DNA from: JAENWD01 sp963837165
GTDB lineage: Bacteria > Acidobacteriota > Vicinamibacteria > Vicinamibacterales > JAENWD01
Assembly: GCA_963837165.1 (NCBI GenBank)
Contig: CAWIMD010000001.1
Location: 496,001-560,000 of the forward strand
Length of the DNA stretch: 64,000 bases
Reading direction: 5' to 3'
The position numbers were made by a program, and so were the translations under genes. Shown piece after piece: positions 8,358 to 18,500 of this stretch. Each line of letters begins with the position of its first letter. Position 1 is the stretch's first letter. The notes beneath the pieces were generated by a model, which did no database searches, was not told where the DNA came from, and was given only the letters and a program-made list of their open reading frames with translations.

Positions 8358-9965
8358 TCACTTCCCCCTGAGCGTCTCCGTCATCGCGTCGATCGCTTCG
8401 TAGCGCGGACCCCGCGTGTCCTTCGTGGCCGCCGAATGGTCGCCATCGAGGTGCATCACCTCGTACTCCGGCGCCGCGTACGCCGGCCACGCCGGGACGC
8501 CGCTGCCGCTCGGATCGCCCGACTTCGCGAAGTTGCTCCAGTAGGTCATCATCAGGTTCGAGAGCGACCGATCCTGCGGCTCCCAGGTGACGTGCGGCAC
8601 CGAGTCGAGCGTGCCGAACACGTACTCGATCTCGCCGGCGTGCCGCGCCCCGATGTCCGCCGAGGTGGCCGGGGCGCCGTTCACCTTGTTGTCGGGCGGC
8701 ACCGGAACCTTGCGGTCGAACGAGTAGACGTGCACCGGTCGGTGGCCGGTCCTGTTCTGCATCTCGACCCACTTCCAGGTCGAGTACCCGATGAACATGT
8801 CGCTGCCGAGGGCGGCAGCCGACTCGAGCGCCTCCTGGTCGTTCGACGCCGGGTAGGCCTTCAGGATGGCGTCGGCGTGCTCGCCGAAGCGCTGCTTCAC
8901 CTGCGCCGCGAACGACTCGGGCGTGGGCTTCTGCTTCGCCAGCGTCACGGCCGCGCGAATCTCGTCCGCGTTCCAGCCGGCCAGCAGCGGCACGTCGTTC
9001 TGCTGTCCCTTCGCGAAGATCGTGTACGCGTCGGCCGGCATGAAGTAGCCGTCCACGTTCGGCGAGAACCACGGCTGCATCTTGAGCGCGGCCTGCAGCA
9101 CTTCGTCGGCGGGCTTCGCGCGCAGGTCCGCCAGCGACGGGACGCCCATGGCCTGGGCAAACTTCTCACCCTGTCGTTCGCTCGTGGCCAGGTCCTTCGG
9201 CGCCAGCGTCTGCGAGCCGGCGGTGAAGAACGCGCCGCTCTCGCCGATGGCCTGCGCGAACAGCCCCTTGGCGACCGGCGACGCCATGAGCGCGCTGACC
9301 GAGAACGATCCGGCCGACTCGCCGAAGATCGTGACCTTGGCCGGGTCTCCGCCGAAGGCGGCGATGTTCTGCTTCACCCACGCGAGCGCGGCCACCTGGT
9401 CGAGCAGGCCGTAGTTGCCCGAGGCGTGGTGCGGCGACTCGGCGGTCAGCTCGGGGTGTGCCATGAAGCCGAACACGCCCAGGCGGTAGTTGAGGCTGAC
9501 GACAACCACGCCTTTCTGTGCGAGGTGGGACCCGTCCTGGCGCGGCTCCGACGTCGAGCCGGCCTGGAAGCCGCCGCCGTAGATCCACACCATCACCGGC
9601 AGGTGGGCGTCGGCCGACGTCGCCGGCGTCCACACGTTCAGGTACAGGCAGTCCTCGGCGGGCTCGTCGCGGAAGATCATGTCGCCGAAGATCGGCCCCT
9701 GCATGCAGCGGTGGGCGAAGCTCGTCGCCTGCCGCACGCCGTCCCAGGGCCGGACCGGCTGCGGCTCCTTCCAGCGGAGATCCCCCACGGGGGGCGCCGC
9801 GAAGGGAATCCCCAGGAACGTGCGGACGCCCGTGGCCTGATCGGTCGTGCCCTCGACCAGGCCGCTGGCCGTCTTCACCTGCGCGAGGGCCGGACCGGAT
9901 GCGGCGGCCACCAGCGTCACCGCGACGATCGCGCGTAGGAACCAGGACGTCTCTCGTGTCGGCAT
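8358..9965 (-). CDS. Type-B carboxylesterase, secreted
   Basis: 535 residues with a signal peptide ending near ALAQV (residue 30). This is the carboxylesterase/lipase family (para-nitrobenzyl esterase, COesterase). The side signature EDCLYLNVW is at 104-112, the oxyanion-hole segment IYGGGFQAGS near 128, and the nucleophile elbow FGESAGSF with Ser217. The Glu/Asp and His of the triad are expected further on (DEIRAAV region and a C-terminal His). It hydrolyses ester substrates in the periplasm or outside; the natural substrate is unknown. It converges on the GlnE-like gene with a 13-base gap and no visible terminator. Confidence 0.93.
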   Translation of the reverse strand: MPTRETSWFLRAIVAVTLVAAASGPALAQVKTASGLVEGTTDQATGVRTFLGIPFAAPPVGDLRWKEPQPVRPWDGVRQATSFAHRCMQGPIFGDMIFRDEPAEDCLYLNVWTPATSADAHLPVMVWIYGGGFQAGSTSEPRQDGSHLAQKGVVVVSLNYRLGVFGFMAHPELTAESPHHASGNYGLLDQVAALAWVKQNIAAFGGDPAKVTIFGESAGSFSVSALMASPVAKGLFAQAIGESGAFFTAGSQTLAPKDLATSERQGEKFAQAMGVPSLADLRAKPADEVLQAALKMQPWFSPNVDGYFMPADAYTIFAKGQQNDVPLLAGWNADEIRAAVTLAKQKPTPESFAAQVKQRFGEHADAILKAYPASNDQEALESAAALGSDMFIGYSTWKWVEMQNRTGHRPVHVYSFDRKVPVPPDNKVNGAPATSADIGARHAGEIEYVFGTLDSVPHVTWEPQDRSLSNLMMTYWSNFAKSGDPSGSGVPAWPAYAAPEYEVMHLDGDHSAATKDTRGPRYEAIDAMTETLRGK

Positions 9966-10108
9966 GCCTCACTCCAGCCGCCATTGTGGATCACGGGCGC
10001 CGGCGAAGTGTAGGGTGGGATTGACAAACGGTCGCAGGAGCGAGGATACAGGGGGCCGATGATCGCCGCCCCGTCGGCTGCGCTCGACCGCGATCGGCTC
10101 CGCAGGCG

Positions 10109-10650
10109 ATGGCCCAGGAGGCACTGGTGAACGTCCGGCGGCACAGCGGCGCCGCGCAGGTGAGCGTGGAGTTCGGAGCCACGGCCGCGCCGCCGGTCCG
10201 CGTGGTCATCGCCGACGACCATCCGATCTTCCGCGACGGCCTGCGACGCCTGCTCTCCATCGAGCCCGGCTTCAGCGTGGTCGCCGAGGCGGCCGATCCG
10301 GTGGGTGCCGTCGAGATGGTGCGCCGGCATCGCCCCGATCTCCTCCTCCTCGATCTCATGATGCCAGGCGGCGAACTGCTGGCGCTGCGCGAGCTCTCGA
10401 AGGACCCCGCCACGACGCGCATCATCGTGCTCACCGCGGCCATCGATCGCGACGAGGAGCTGGCGGCCGTGCAGCTCGGCGCCAGGGGCATCGTCACCAA
10501 GGAAACCGCGACCGGGCTCCTCGTGAAGTGCATGCGCTGCGCCATGGCGGGCCAGTACTCGCGCGAGCTGGAGATCGTGGCCGCGATCGTGGACGGCGCG
10601 GCAACCGGGAGATTGCCGAGCAGTTCGGCGTCGGCCCGCAGACGGTCAAG
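10109..10650 (+). pseudogene. Decayed two-component remnant (kinase fragment + NarL-type regulator)
   Basis: Three joined fragments. First, AQEALVNVRRHSGAAQVSVEF matches the ATPase N-box of NarX/DegS-type histidine kinases, but the kinase before and after it is missing. Second, a complete receiver domain follows (VRVVIADDHPIFRDGL, phospho-Asp82 in LLLLDLMMPGG, Lys131 in IVTKE). Third, the LuxR-type helix NREIAEQFGVGPQTVK (10600-10650) appears in a different frame, so about 20 residues between receiver and helix are deleted with a frame change, and its end is also lost. The open frame continues past this point into meaningless Arg-rich sequence. A functional stand-alone receiver cannot be excluded, but a DNA-binding regulator can. 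Confidence 0.75.
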
Positions 10651-10652
10651 AT

Positions 10653-10805
10653 TACGCAGGCAACTCCGGTCTCCTGTAACTCGGAGGCGGCAACTGGCAG
10701 TTCAACTGGAAGACACCAAAGAACTACGCGAAGACCTGTGGAACGGCCACGGTGAACCTCACCGACGGCACGCACAAGTCGTTCGCGGTGCAGTTCAGTA
10801 AATAG
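10653..10805 (+). pseudogene. 3' tail of a PxKF-domain extracellular protein
   Basis: In the frame starting at 10653 the sequence reads YAGNSGLL, a TAA stop (10677-10679), then LGGGNWQFNWKTPKNYA and a continuation ending AVQFSK plus TAG. This is the typical C-terminal end of PxKF-domain surface proteins, in which the stop position is usually an aromatic codon (TAC to TAA would explain it). Nothing upstream continues the protein: the frame abuts the truncated LuxR helix at 10650. The rest of the gene has been deleted. Confidence 0.65.
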
Positions 10806-10855
10806 TCGTCACGCGGTGAACCGGCCGGGTGACCGGCCGGTTCGCCCACCCGCCC

Positions 10856-10975
10856 AGCCCCTCAGATCCCCAGATCCCCGGCCCCCCAGATCCCCAGCGC
10901 CCCAGCCCTCAGATCCCCAGCCCCTCAGATCCCCAGATCCTCAGCCGGCAGCCCAGATCCCCAGCCGCCCAGCCG
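10856..10975. repeat. Class A repeat: degenerate CAGATCCCCAG array
   Basis: Twelve or so imperfect 8-10 base units built on AGATCCCCAG and CAGCCCCTCAG. They occupy the gap between the PxKF remnant and the convergent GH9 gene. Unit and orientation match the array at 1918-1992, but this copy is more diverged. The GH9 stop codon (TAG, 10976-10978) directly abuts the array. Confidence 0.85.
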
Positions 10976-12769
10976 CTACTGCCCGCTCATCAGCGCAAAC
11001 AGCAGCACCGCCGACGCCGTCCCGTCCAGCGTCGGCTCGTTCGTCGAGTAGTCCTGCCAGTCATCGTGATACACGGCCTCGGCCGACTGAAATCGTGCGA
11101 AAGCGTCGGGCCGAGAAAGCGTGACGCCCTTCAGGCTCCGGAAGATCGACTCGCGCACGGGGCCGTCCACCAGTCCGCCGCGGACCAGCCGTCCCGTCAC
11201 GTGGCTCGTGATGAGCTGCGGATCGCGCGGCGACACGCCATCGGAGGGGATGCCGGTCAGCATCGACGTGCCCCACGGGTTCCGCCCGAGCAGCCAGTCC
11301 ACGGAATCCGCGGCGAGCGCGCGGAAGTCGTCGTGCTTCGTCGTCGCGTCCCGGAGAATGGCCTGCGTCGCCAGCGCCGTCACGAGGTTGTTCGAGCACC
11401 ACACGAACGGCACGCCGACCCGCCACGCGTTGCCCCCGGCCACGTGCCGCGCGGCCCGCAGGCCCGTCTCGTAGTACCCGAGCAGCCGCCGGCGATCGCT
11501 GCGCGATGCCTGGATGGCCGTCGCCCAGTGCCCGAGATTGACGAACGGGTAGTAGCGGTAGTGCTCCACCTCGTCCCGGCCGATCCACGACGTCGTGCCC
11601 GCCTGGCGCGAGTAGGCGAGTGCCTCGGCCAGGTAGTGCCGCTTGCCGGTGAGCCGGTAGAGCTCGGCCGCGCCCCACTCCATGTCGTCGGCCCACGTGT
11701 CCTCGTTGTAGCGATACGGAGCGCCGTACGAGTTCCCCTGCTGGTAGCCCTCGTGCTGCCGGCCCAGCGCGTACACCTCAATCGCGGCGCGGCGGCATCG
11801 CTCGGAGAACGCCCGATCCCAGCCGCCCTGCGACCAGACGCGCGCGCCGAGCGCCATCGCGGCGGCATATCGGCCGGCGAGGTTCGCGATCCCCGTCGCG
11901 CGGCTCTGGTACTGGCCGAGGCCCTGCGGCCGTCCGGTCGCGAAGTAGACGACGCGCGGGCCGCCGGGGCCCCAGCCGTAGTCCACCGTGTCCTCGGGCG
12001 GCAGGCGGAAGCCGGCGTGGTCGCGGTCGTCGGCCACCTGATGGAAGAGCTGATCGGGCGCCGGGTGCAGGCGCAGCATCCATTCGAGTCCCCAGCGCGC
12101 CTCGTCCAGCACGTCGGGCACGCCGTTCGAGTCCGCCAGACCCGGCGCGCTCACGCGATCGCCGAAGATGCCCGGCCGGGTCTGGTACGCGACGAGCAGG
12201 ACCGCCGCCGTGTTGCTCGACGTGATCAGGTATTTGAGGAGATCCGCGGCGTCGTGCCAGCCGCCGCGCGCGTCGATCGACGTGCCGTCGGGCATCGGCC
12301 CGTACGCGGTGCGCCCATCGAGCTGGTGGCACGCGCGCTTCAGGAACGGGTTGAAGCCGCAGCGCTGCTGGCGCAGGAACTCGAGCAGCGCGTCCGGCAC
12401 CGCGTCGTAGACGTCGGGCCGGACCTCGAACGGCTCGCTCGTGACGCCGCCGAACCGCACCCGGAATCGCCCGCTCGAGCGCAGCCGGCTGAAGTCGAGA
12501 TCGACGAAATGGTCGAATCCTCCCCATTGCCCGTTGGCCAATGGCCGGCTGCGGCCTGTGAACACCACGATGCCGCCAGGCTCGGTCAGCAGCTCGAACG
12601 CCTCCGGCAGCACGGCCGCGGCAAACGCCGTCGCGTGCTTGAGGTCCGCCGGCCGGAACCCGATCTGGTTGACGCGCACGTACACGGCGGCCGGCTCCAG
12701 CCGGACCGGAGCTCCACTCGCGAGCACTCCAAGAGCGCCCGCCACCAGCAGCCCAATCCCTCGATTCAT
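10976..12769 (-). CDS. GH9 endoglucanase with N-terminal Ig-like domain
   Basis: 597 residues with a signal peptide (about 1-20). An Ig-like CelD_N domain starts at YVRVNQIGFRP (30-40), followed by an (alpha/alpha)6 GH9 catalytic domain. The catalytic base motif is GGWHDAADLLKY with Asp173 and Asp176 (usual form GGWHDAGD), and the proton donor is Glu578 in DYSTNEPTLDG near the C-terminus. It should cleave internal beta-1,4 bonds of cellulose or related glucans outside the cell. No carbohydrate-binding module is visible. It is divergent from the ADOP permease gene and ends against a class A repeat. Confidence 0.93.
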   Translation of the reverse strand: MNRGIGLLVAGALGVLASGAPVRLEPAAVYVRVNQIGFRPADLKHATAFAAAVLPEAFELLTEPGGIVVFTGRSRPLANGQWGGFDHFVDLDFSRLRSSGRFRVRFGGVTSEPFEVRPDVYDAVPDALLEFLRQQRCGFNPFLKRACHQLDGRTAYGPMPDGTSIDARGGWHDAADLLKYLITSSNTAAVLLVAYQTRPGIFGDRVSAPGLADSNGVPDVLDEARWGLEWMLRLHPAPDQLFHQVADDRDHAGFRLPPEDTVDYGWGPGGPRVVYFATGRPQGLGQYQSRATGIANLAGRYAAAMALGARVWSQGGWDRAFSERCRRAAIEVYALGRQHEGYQQGNSYGAPYRYNEDTWADDMEWGAAELYRLTGKRHYLAEALAYSRQAGTTSWIGRDEVEHYRYYPFVNLGHWATAIQASRSDRRRLLGYYETGLRAARHVAGGNAWRVGVPFVWCSNNLVTALATQAILRDATTKHDDFRALAADSVDWLLGRNPWGTSMLTGIPSDGVSPRDPQLITSHVTGRLVRGGLVDGPVRESIFRSLKGVTLSRPDAFARFQSAEAVYHDDWQDYSTNEPTLDGTASAVLLFALMSGQ

Positions 12770-12789
12770 CCCATCATCCTGTCATGGCC

Positions 12790-12816
12790 GAACCGTGAAC
12801 CGTGAACCCGGGAACC
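12790..12816. repeat. Class D repeat: GAACCGTGAACC heptamers
   Basis: GAACCGTGAACCGTGAACCC and a short continuation, a head-to-tail array of GAACCGT units in the gap between divergent GH9 and ADOP genes. The same 22-base core occurs at 50893-50914, and a related reverse-complement form lies at 21243-21270. Confidence 0.8.
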
Positions 12817-12872
12817 TTTCCCTCCCTCCCCCCGTCTTCGCACTCGTACCCGTTCGCATTCCCGGAGGCGCG

Positions 12873-15341
12873 ATGTCCCTCGGAGACCTGCTCGCCGACG
12901 CCAGGCACTCCATCCGCATGTTCTGGAAGAGCCCCGGCTTCGTGCTCGCCGCCGTCGCGGCTCTCGCGCTCGGGATCGGCGCCAATACCGCCATCTTCTC
13001 CATCGTGGACGCCGTGCTCCTCAAGCCGGTGCCCTTCCCGGATCCGGACCGGCTCGTCATTCTCCAGACGACCTCGCCCCAGGGCGCCTTCAGCGCCGGG
13101 TCGCCGGCCAAGTTCCAGCACTGGCGTGAACAGTCCAGCGTCGTCGAGGACGTCAGCGCCTACCGCTCCAACGTGATCAACTTCACCGGCGGCGGCGTGC
13201 CCGAGCAGCTGCGGGCCGAGCAGGTCTCCACCGACTACTTCCGCCTGCTCGGCGCCCGGGTCTACCAGGGCCGGACCTTCACGCAGGCGGAGGACAGCCC
13301 GGACGGCGAGCGCGTCGCCATCCTGAGCCACGCCTTCTGGGTGCGGCGCTTCGGCAGCGATCCCCACGTCATCGGCAAGACGCTCGCCCTGAGCGGCGAC
13401 TCCTACACCGTCATCGGGATCATCGACCCTGCGTTCGACGCGAGCGATCTGAACAGCCCGCCGGAGGTCTGGATCCCGTTCCAGCTCGATCCTCACACGA
13501 CCGACCAGGGCCACTATTTCCAGGTGGCGGCCCGCCTCAGGCCCGGCGTGTCGCTCGAGCAGGCCCAGGCGCGGCTGAAGCTGTCGGCCGAGGCCTACAA
13601 GAAGAAGTTCCCGAACAGCCTCCAGAACGGCGCGGCTTTCGGCGCCGCCCTCATGAGCGACGAAATCGTGGGCGGCGTGAAGACCACGCTCTGGGTGCTG
13701 CTGGGCGCGGTCAGCTTCGTGCTGCTCATCGCCTGCGCCAACGTGGCCAACCTCCTGCTCGTCCGCGCCGCGGGCCGCCGCCGCGAGATCGCCATCCGCG
13801 CGGCCATCGGCGCCGGCCGCGGACGGATCATCCGCCAGCTCATGACCGAGAGCCTCCTGCTGTCGCTCGCCGGCGGCCTGCTGGGGCTCGTGCTCGGCGT
13901 GCTCGGCATCCGCGCCCTGCTCTCGATCAACACGGCGGGCCTCCCGCGCGTCGGCGAGGGCGGGTCCGTCGTCGGCCTCGACTGGCGCGTGGCGATCTTC
14001 ACGCTCGTCGTCTCGATCGTCACCGGCCTGGTGTTCGGCCTGGTCCCGGCCCTGCAGGCGTCGCACGCGGACCTCACCGCCACGCTCAAGGAGAGCGCCG
14101 GCCGATCCGGCACGGGATTCCGCCAGAACAAGACGCGCTCCATCCTGGTGGTCGCCGAGGTCGCCCTGGCGCTCATCCTCCTCGTCGGATCCGCCCTCCT
14201 CGTCCGTACCGCCGTGGCGTTGCGCACGGTGGATCCCGGCTTCGACGCCACCAACGTCCTGACGATGCGCATGTCGATGAGCGGGCCGAGATACCTGAAG
14301 TCCGAGGGCGTGGAGCAGGCGGTACGCGATGGCGTCGAGCGGCTGCGCGCCGTCCCGGGCATCGTCGAGGCCAGCGCCACCTGCTGCGTGCCGCTCGAGG
14401 GCGGCTACGGCCTGCCGTTCGTGATCGTCGGGCGGCCGCTGAACGACGGGCCGTTCCACGGCGGCGGGGGCTGGATGACGGTCTCCAAGGGGTACTTCGA
14501 GGTCTTCAGGATCCCGGTCAAGCGTGGGCGCGCGTTCAACGAGAGCGACACCTCCACGTCGCCTCCGGTCGTCGTCATCAACGAGGCCATGGCGAAGCAG
14601 TTCTGGCCCAAGGGCGATCCGCTGGCCGATCGCCTGATCATCGGCCGCGGCGTCATGCGCGAGTTCGCCGACGAGCCCGAGCGGCAGATCGTCGGCATCG
14701 TCGGAGACACGCACAACGGGTCGCTGGGCGACGAGCCCGGGCCGCTGATGTACATCCCGCAGCCGCAGGTGCCCGACGCCGCCAATGCGCTGAACGTGCG
14801 GATCACGCCCATGGCCTGGGTGGTGCGGACCGGTGTGGCGCCGCTCACGCTCGTCCCCCAGATCCGCGAAGCGCTCCGGCTGGCGACCGGCCTGCCCGTG
14901 TCGGACGTGCGGTCCATGGACGAGGTCGTGTCGCGCTCCGTCTCGCGCCAGCGCTTCAATATGTGGCTGATGACCGCCTTCGGCGTGTCGGCGCTGTTGC
15001 TGGCGGCGATCGGGATCTACGGCCTGATCGCCTATTCGGTCGAGCAGCGCACGCAGGAGATCGGGATTCGGCTCGCTCTCGGCGCCGAGACGGGCCAGGT
15101 GCGGCGCATGGTGGTGGTTCAGGGGCTGCGCCTCGCGGTGGTCGGCCTCGTCGTCGGCGTCGCGGCGGCCGCCGGCCTGGCGCGACTGCTCGCCAGCCTG
15201 CTCTTCGGCGTGACGACGTGGGACCCGGTGACCTTCGTGGGGGCGCCGCTGGTGCTCGCGCTGGTGGCGCTGGTCGCCACGTGGATTCCCGCGCGGCGCG
15301 CCAGTCTGGTGGATCCAATCGACGCGTTGCGGTGTGAGTGA
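12873..15341 (+). CDS. ADOP-type (orphan duplicated MacB/FtsX) ABC permease
   Basis: 822 residues from the ATG with GGAGG five bases upstream. The architecture is two copies of MacB periplasmic core plus FtsX. An N-terminal helix (FVLAAVAALALGIGANTAIFS) leads into a periplasmic core (about 50-260), a three-helix FtsX unit (VLLGAVSFVLLIACANVANLLL onward, 270-410), a second anchor helix, a second periplasmic core and a final FtsX unit ending PARRASLVDPIDALR. This is the acidobacterial duplicated orphan permease family. No ATPase gene is adjacent, as usual for the family. The substrate is unknown; MacB relatives export peptides, lipids or antibiotics by mechanotransmission. Confidence 0.95.
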   Translation: MSLGDLLADARHSIRMFWKSPGFVLAAVAALALGIGANTAIFSIVDAVLLKPVPFPDPDRLVILQTTSPQGAFSAGSPAKFQHWREQSSVVEDVSAYRSNVINFTGGGVPEQLRAEQVSTDYFRLLGARVYQGRTFTQAEDSPDGERVAILSHAFWVRRFGSDPHVIGKTLALSGDSYTVIGIIDPAFDASDLNSPPEVWIPFQLDPHTTDQGHYFQVAARLRPGVSLEQAQARLKLSAEAYKKKFPNSLQNGAAFGAALMSDEIVGGVKTTLWVLLGAVSFVLLIACANVANLLLVRAAGRRREIAIRAAIGAGRGRIIRQLMTESLLLSLAGGLLGLVLGVLGIRALLSINTAGLPRVGEGGSVVGLDWRVAIFTLVVSIVTGLVFGLVPALQASHADLTATLKESAGRSGTGFRQNKTRSILVVAEVALALILLVGSALLVRTAVALRTVDPGFDATNVLTMRMSMSGPRYLKSEGVEQAVRDGVERLRAVPGIVEASATCCVPLEGGYGLPFVIVGRPLNDGPFHGGGGWMTVSKGYFEVFRIPVKRGRAFNESDTSTSPPVVVINEAMAKQFWPKGDPLADRLIIGRGVMREFADEPERQIVGIVGDTHNGSLGDEPGPLMYIPQPQVPDAANALNVRITPMAWVVRTGVAPLTLVPQIREALRLATGLPVSDVRSMDEVVSRSVSRQRFNMWLMTAFGVSALLLAAIGIYGLIAYSVEQRTQEIGIRLALGAETGQVRRMVVVQGLRLAVVGLVVGVAAAAGLARLLASLLFGVTTWDPVTFVGAPLVLALVALVATWIPARRASLVDPIDALRCE

Positions 15342-15450
15342 CGGCCTGGAGGGAAAGTAGTGGTCACAATCCAAATCGATGGATCGTGAACGGAGGTCCA
15401 TCCAATTGGCTGCTGGCGTGCCGTGGCGGCGGCCGCGGCCCGGCGACCGC

Positions 15451-15479
15451 TTGCATTGGTCAGTCCACGGTGCTATACA
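15451..15479 (+). promoter_or_regulatory. Sigma-70-type promoter for the TonB receptor gene
   Basis: TTGCAT at 15451-15456 and TATACA at 15474-15479 are separated by 17 bases, the optimal spacing. Each box matches four of six consensus positions, and the stretch is distinctly AT-richer than its surroundings. Transcription would start near 15486 and give a leader of about 110 bases before the receptor ATG. Confidence 0.55.
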
Positions 15480-15598
15480 CGGTTGACGTTATCGGTTCGC
15501 ACCAAATACACCAACTCATCCGGTGAAGTAGGTTGTTGTACGTCGGTCGCCCCGGTTTCGGGGGCAGGCACTTTCTTCTTGGGGGGAGGAGCAAGTCG

Positions 15599-18500
15599 AT
15601 GATCAGACGCAGCCAGCTTTGTTGGGTGCTGGGCATCCTGCTCGTCGCGATGTCCGGGCCCGTGTGGGCGCAGTCCTTCAACGGGGCGATCACCGGGGTG
15701 GTCAAGGACCAGTCCGGCGCGGTCGTGCCCGACGTGGCGTTGACCCTTCGCAACACCGTCACCGATCAGACGGTGGGCACCGACGTGTCGGGGGGCGAGG
15801 GCCAATACGCGTTCCGGAACCTGGCGCCGGCGAAGTATGCGATCGACGCCGTCAAGACCGGGTTCCAGCTGGTGAGCCGGACCGACATCGAGGTGACCGT
15901 CGGTTCCACGGTGCGCCTGGACATCACGCTGCCGGTCGGCGCGCAGGAAACGCGCGTCGAGGTGGTCGGCGGCGCCTCGGTGCTGGGCACGACGCCCACG
16001 CAGGAGCACGGCATCTCGCCCGAGACGCTGAACCAGCTGCCGCTGCTGATGAACAGCGGCCCGCGCGCCGCGGCGACGTTTGCCACGCTCATGCCGGGCG
16101 TGAGCACCGGCGGCGGCAACAACGCCTTCGACGCCCGCATCAACGGTGGCCTGCAGTCCGGCGACGAAGCCTCGCTCGACGGCGTGAGCATGCAGGAAGG
16201 CTTCATGAGCCAGAACGGGATGGTCTCGATTTTCCAGGACTTCCCGATGTCGCCCGACATGGTGAGCGAGGTCAAGGTGCTGACCTCGAGCTACGCGCCG
16301 GAGTACGGCTCGTCCACGGGCGCGCAGATCATGGCCGTGAGCAAGTCCGGCGGGTCGTCGTTCCACGGGTCGGTGTTCGAGTTCCACCGCGACGACTCGC
16401 TGAAGGCCCTGCAGTGGGGCACCGACGAGAAGTCGCCGTTCAACCGCAACAACTACGGCGTCAACGTCGGCGGTCCGGGCAGGGTGCCCGGCCTCTGGAA
16501 TGACACGTGGAAGACCTACTTCTACTTCGACTACGAGGGCTACCGGCAGACGGGCGGCTCCAACGCGCCGACCCTGTCGATTCCCTCGATGAAGGAGCGC
16601 CAGGGCGACTTCACCGACTGGCGTGACGCAGCGGGCAACCTGATCCCGATCTACGACCCGGCCACGCTCCGGTCCGACGGCCACGGCGGGTACATCAAGG
16701 ATCAGTTCATGGGGTGCGACGGCAAGACGCCGAACGTGATCTGCCCGAATCGCATCAACCCGCTGGTGGCCCCGTACCTGGCGGCGCTGCCGACGCCGAC
16801 CAGCGGCGGGCCGCTCAACAACTACCTGGCGCCGCCGATCCCGGACACGATCCTCGGCAACACCGACTACTACATGGCGCGGATCGACGTGCAGGCCGGG
16901 AGCAAGGATCACGCGTTCCTGACCCTGTGGCACCAGACCGCGCCGGCCAAGTTCGTGTCGACGCTGCCGCAGGCGATTGCCAACGAGACCTACTCGGATC
17001 CGCAGAACTCCTGGGTCAACCGGTTCAACTACGACCGCACCTTCACGGGCAATCTCCTGAACCACATGGCGATGGGGTACCTGAACCGGAACGAGGGCTA
17101 CGGCTGCGTGGACCAGGACTACGTGGACCAGTTCCCGAAGATCGCGGGCGTCTCCGACTACAACGTGCCGCCGCAGATGTCGTTCGGCAACGGGTTCACC
17201 CAGCTCGGGTGCAACGCCGGCGTGAACATCGGCAACGTGACGACGCGTCCCACGTTCATCGTCAATGACGCCGTGACGTGGACCAAGGGCGCGCACACCC
17301 TCAAGGTCGGCATGGAATACCGCAAGATCATGGGGAACATCCACACCAACAGCAACCTGGCCGGGAGCTTCTTCTTCGGGCCTGGCTCGACCGGGCTGGT
17401 CGGCGTGAACTCAGGCAACTCGGTCGCGAGCTTCCTGCTCGGCGCCGTGGACAGCGGCAGCGCCGCTTTCTACGACACCACGTCGAACTTCCCCCGCCAG
17501 CACGCCTGGGTCCTCCACGCGGGCGACACGTGGCGCATGAACAACAAGCTGACGCTCGACTACGGCCTGCGCTGGGACTACTACTCGCCGTCGTCCGAGA
17601 AGTACGACAAGCTGTCGTTCTTCGACCCGAACGGCATCAACCCGAGCGCCGGCATCCCCGGCCGCCTGGCGTTCGCGGGCGATTCCTACGGCCAGGACAG
17701 CTACGGCGCGCCCTATCCGGAGAAGCCGTGGTACGGCGCGGTGGCGCCGCGTCTCGGCGCCGTCTACTCGCTCAACGACAAGACGGTCGTCCGAGCGGGC
17801 TGGGGCATCTTCTACGCCCAGGCGTTCTACCCGGGCTGGGGCGGCGGCGTGTCGCAGGACGGGTTCTCCGTGACGCCCGAGTTCAACACGACGCTCGGCG
17901 GCATCAAGCCCGCCTTCTTCCTGGAGCAGGGCCTGCCGCAGAACTTCGAGAAGCCCCCGATCATTGCCGGGGACTACAAGAACGGCCAGGGCATCCTGTA
18001 CCGTCCGATTGACGCGAACAAGCGGTCCTACTCGCACCAGTGGAACGTCACGGTCGATCGCGAGCTCGGACGCAACCTGTCGCTGAGCGTCGCCTACGTC
18101 GGCAGCGCGGGCCGGCGGCTGCCCTCCAGCCTCAGCCCGCTGAACGCCATCGACCCCGCGTACCTGTCGATGGGCAATGCGCTCTACGACGAGTTCCAGC
18201 CGGGGATGAACAGCCTGGACGGCGTGCCGCTGCCGTATCCCGGCTGGGTCGAGCAGATGACCGGATGCTCGCCCTCGGTCGGCCAGGCGCTGCGGCCGTA
18301 CCCGCAGTACCGCGACAGCCTCCAGGGGCTGAACGAGAACATCGGGAAGTCCCACTACAACTCGTTGCAGATGAAGCTCGAGAAGCGCTTCTCGCAGGGC
18401 ATCTACGGCCTGGTCACCTACACGCTGTCGCGGACGATTTCGAACGCGTCCGACAATACGCAGCGCGACGCGGTGACCTGGAGCGGTCTGGACGGCATCA

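Noticed and set aside
10653..10805. A short intact gene with its own start
   Set aside because: The frame contains a TAA stop eight codons in, has no start codon or ribosome-binding site, and matches only the C-terminal tail of PxKF proteins.
12774..15401. An 875-codon open frame on the - strand
   Set aside because: Antisense to the ADOP permease, which has full family motifs and a good ribosome-binding site.
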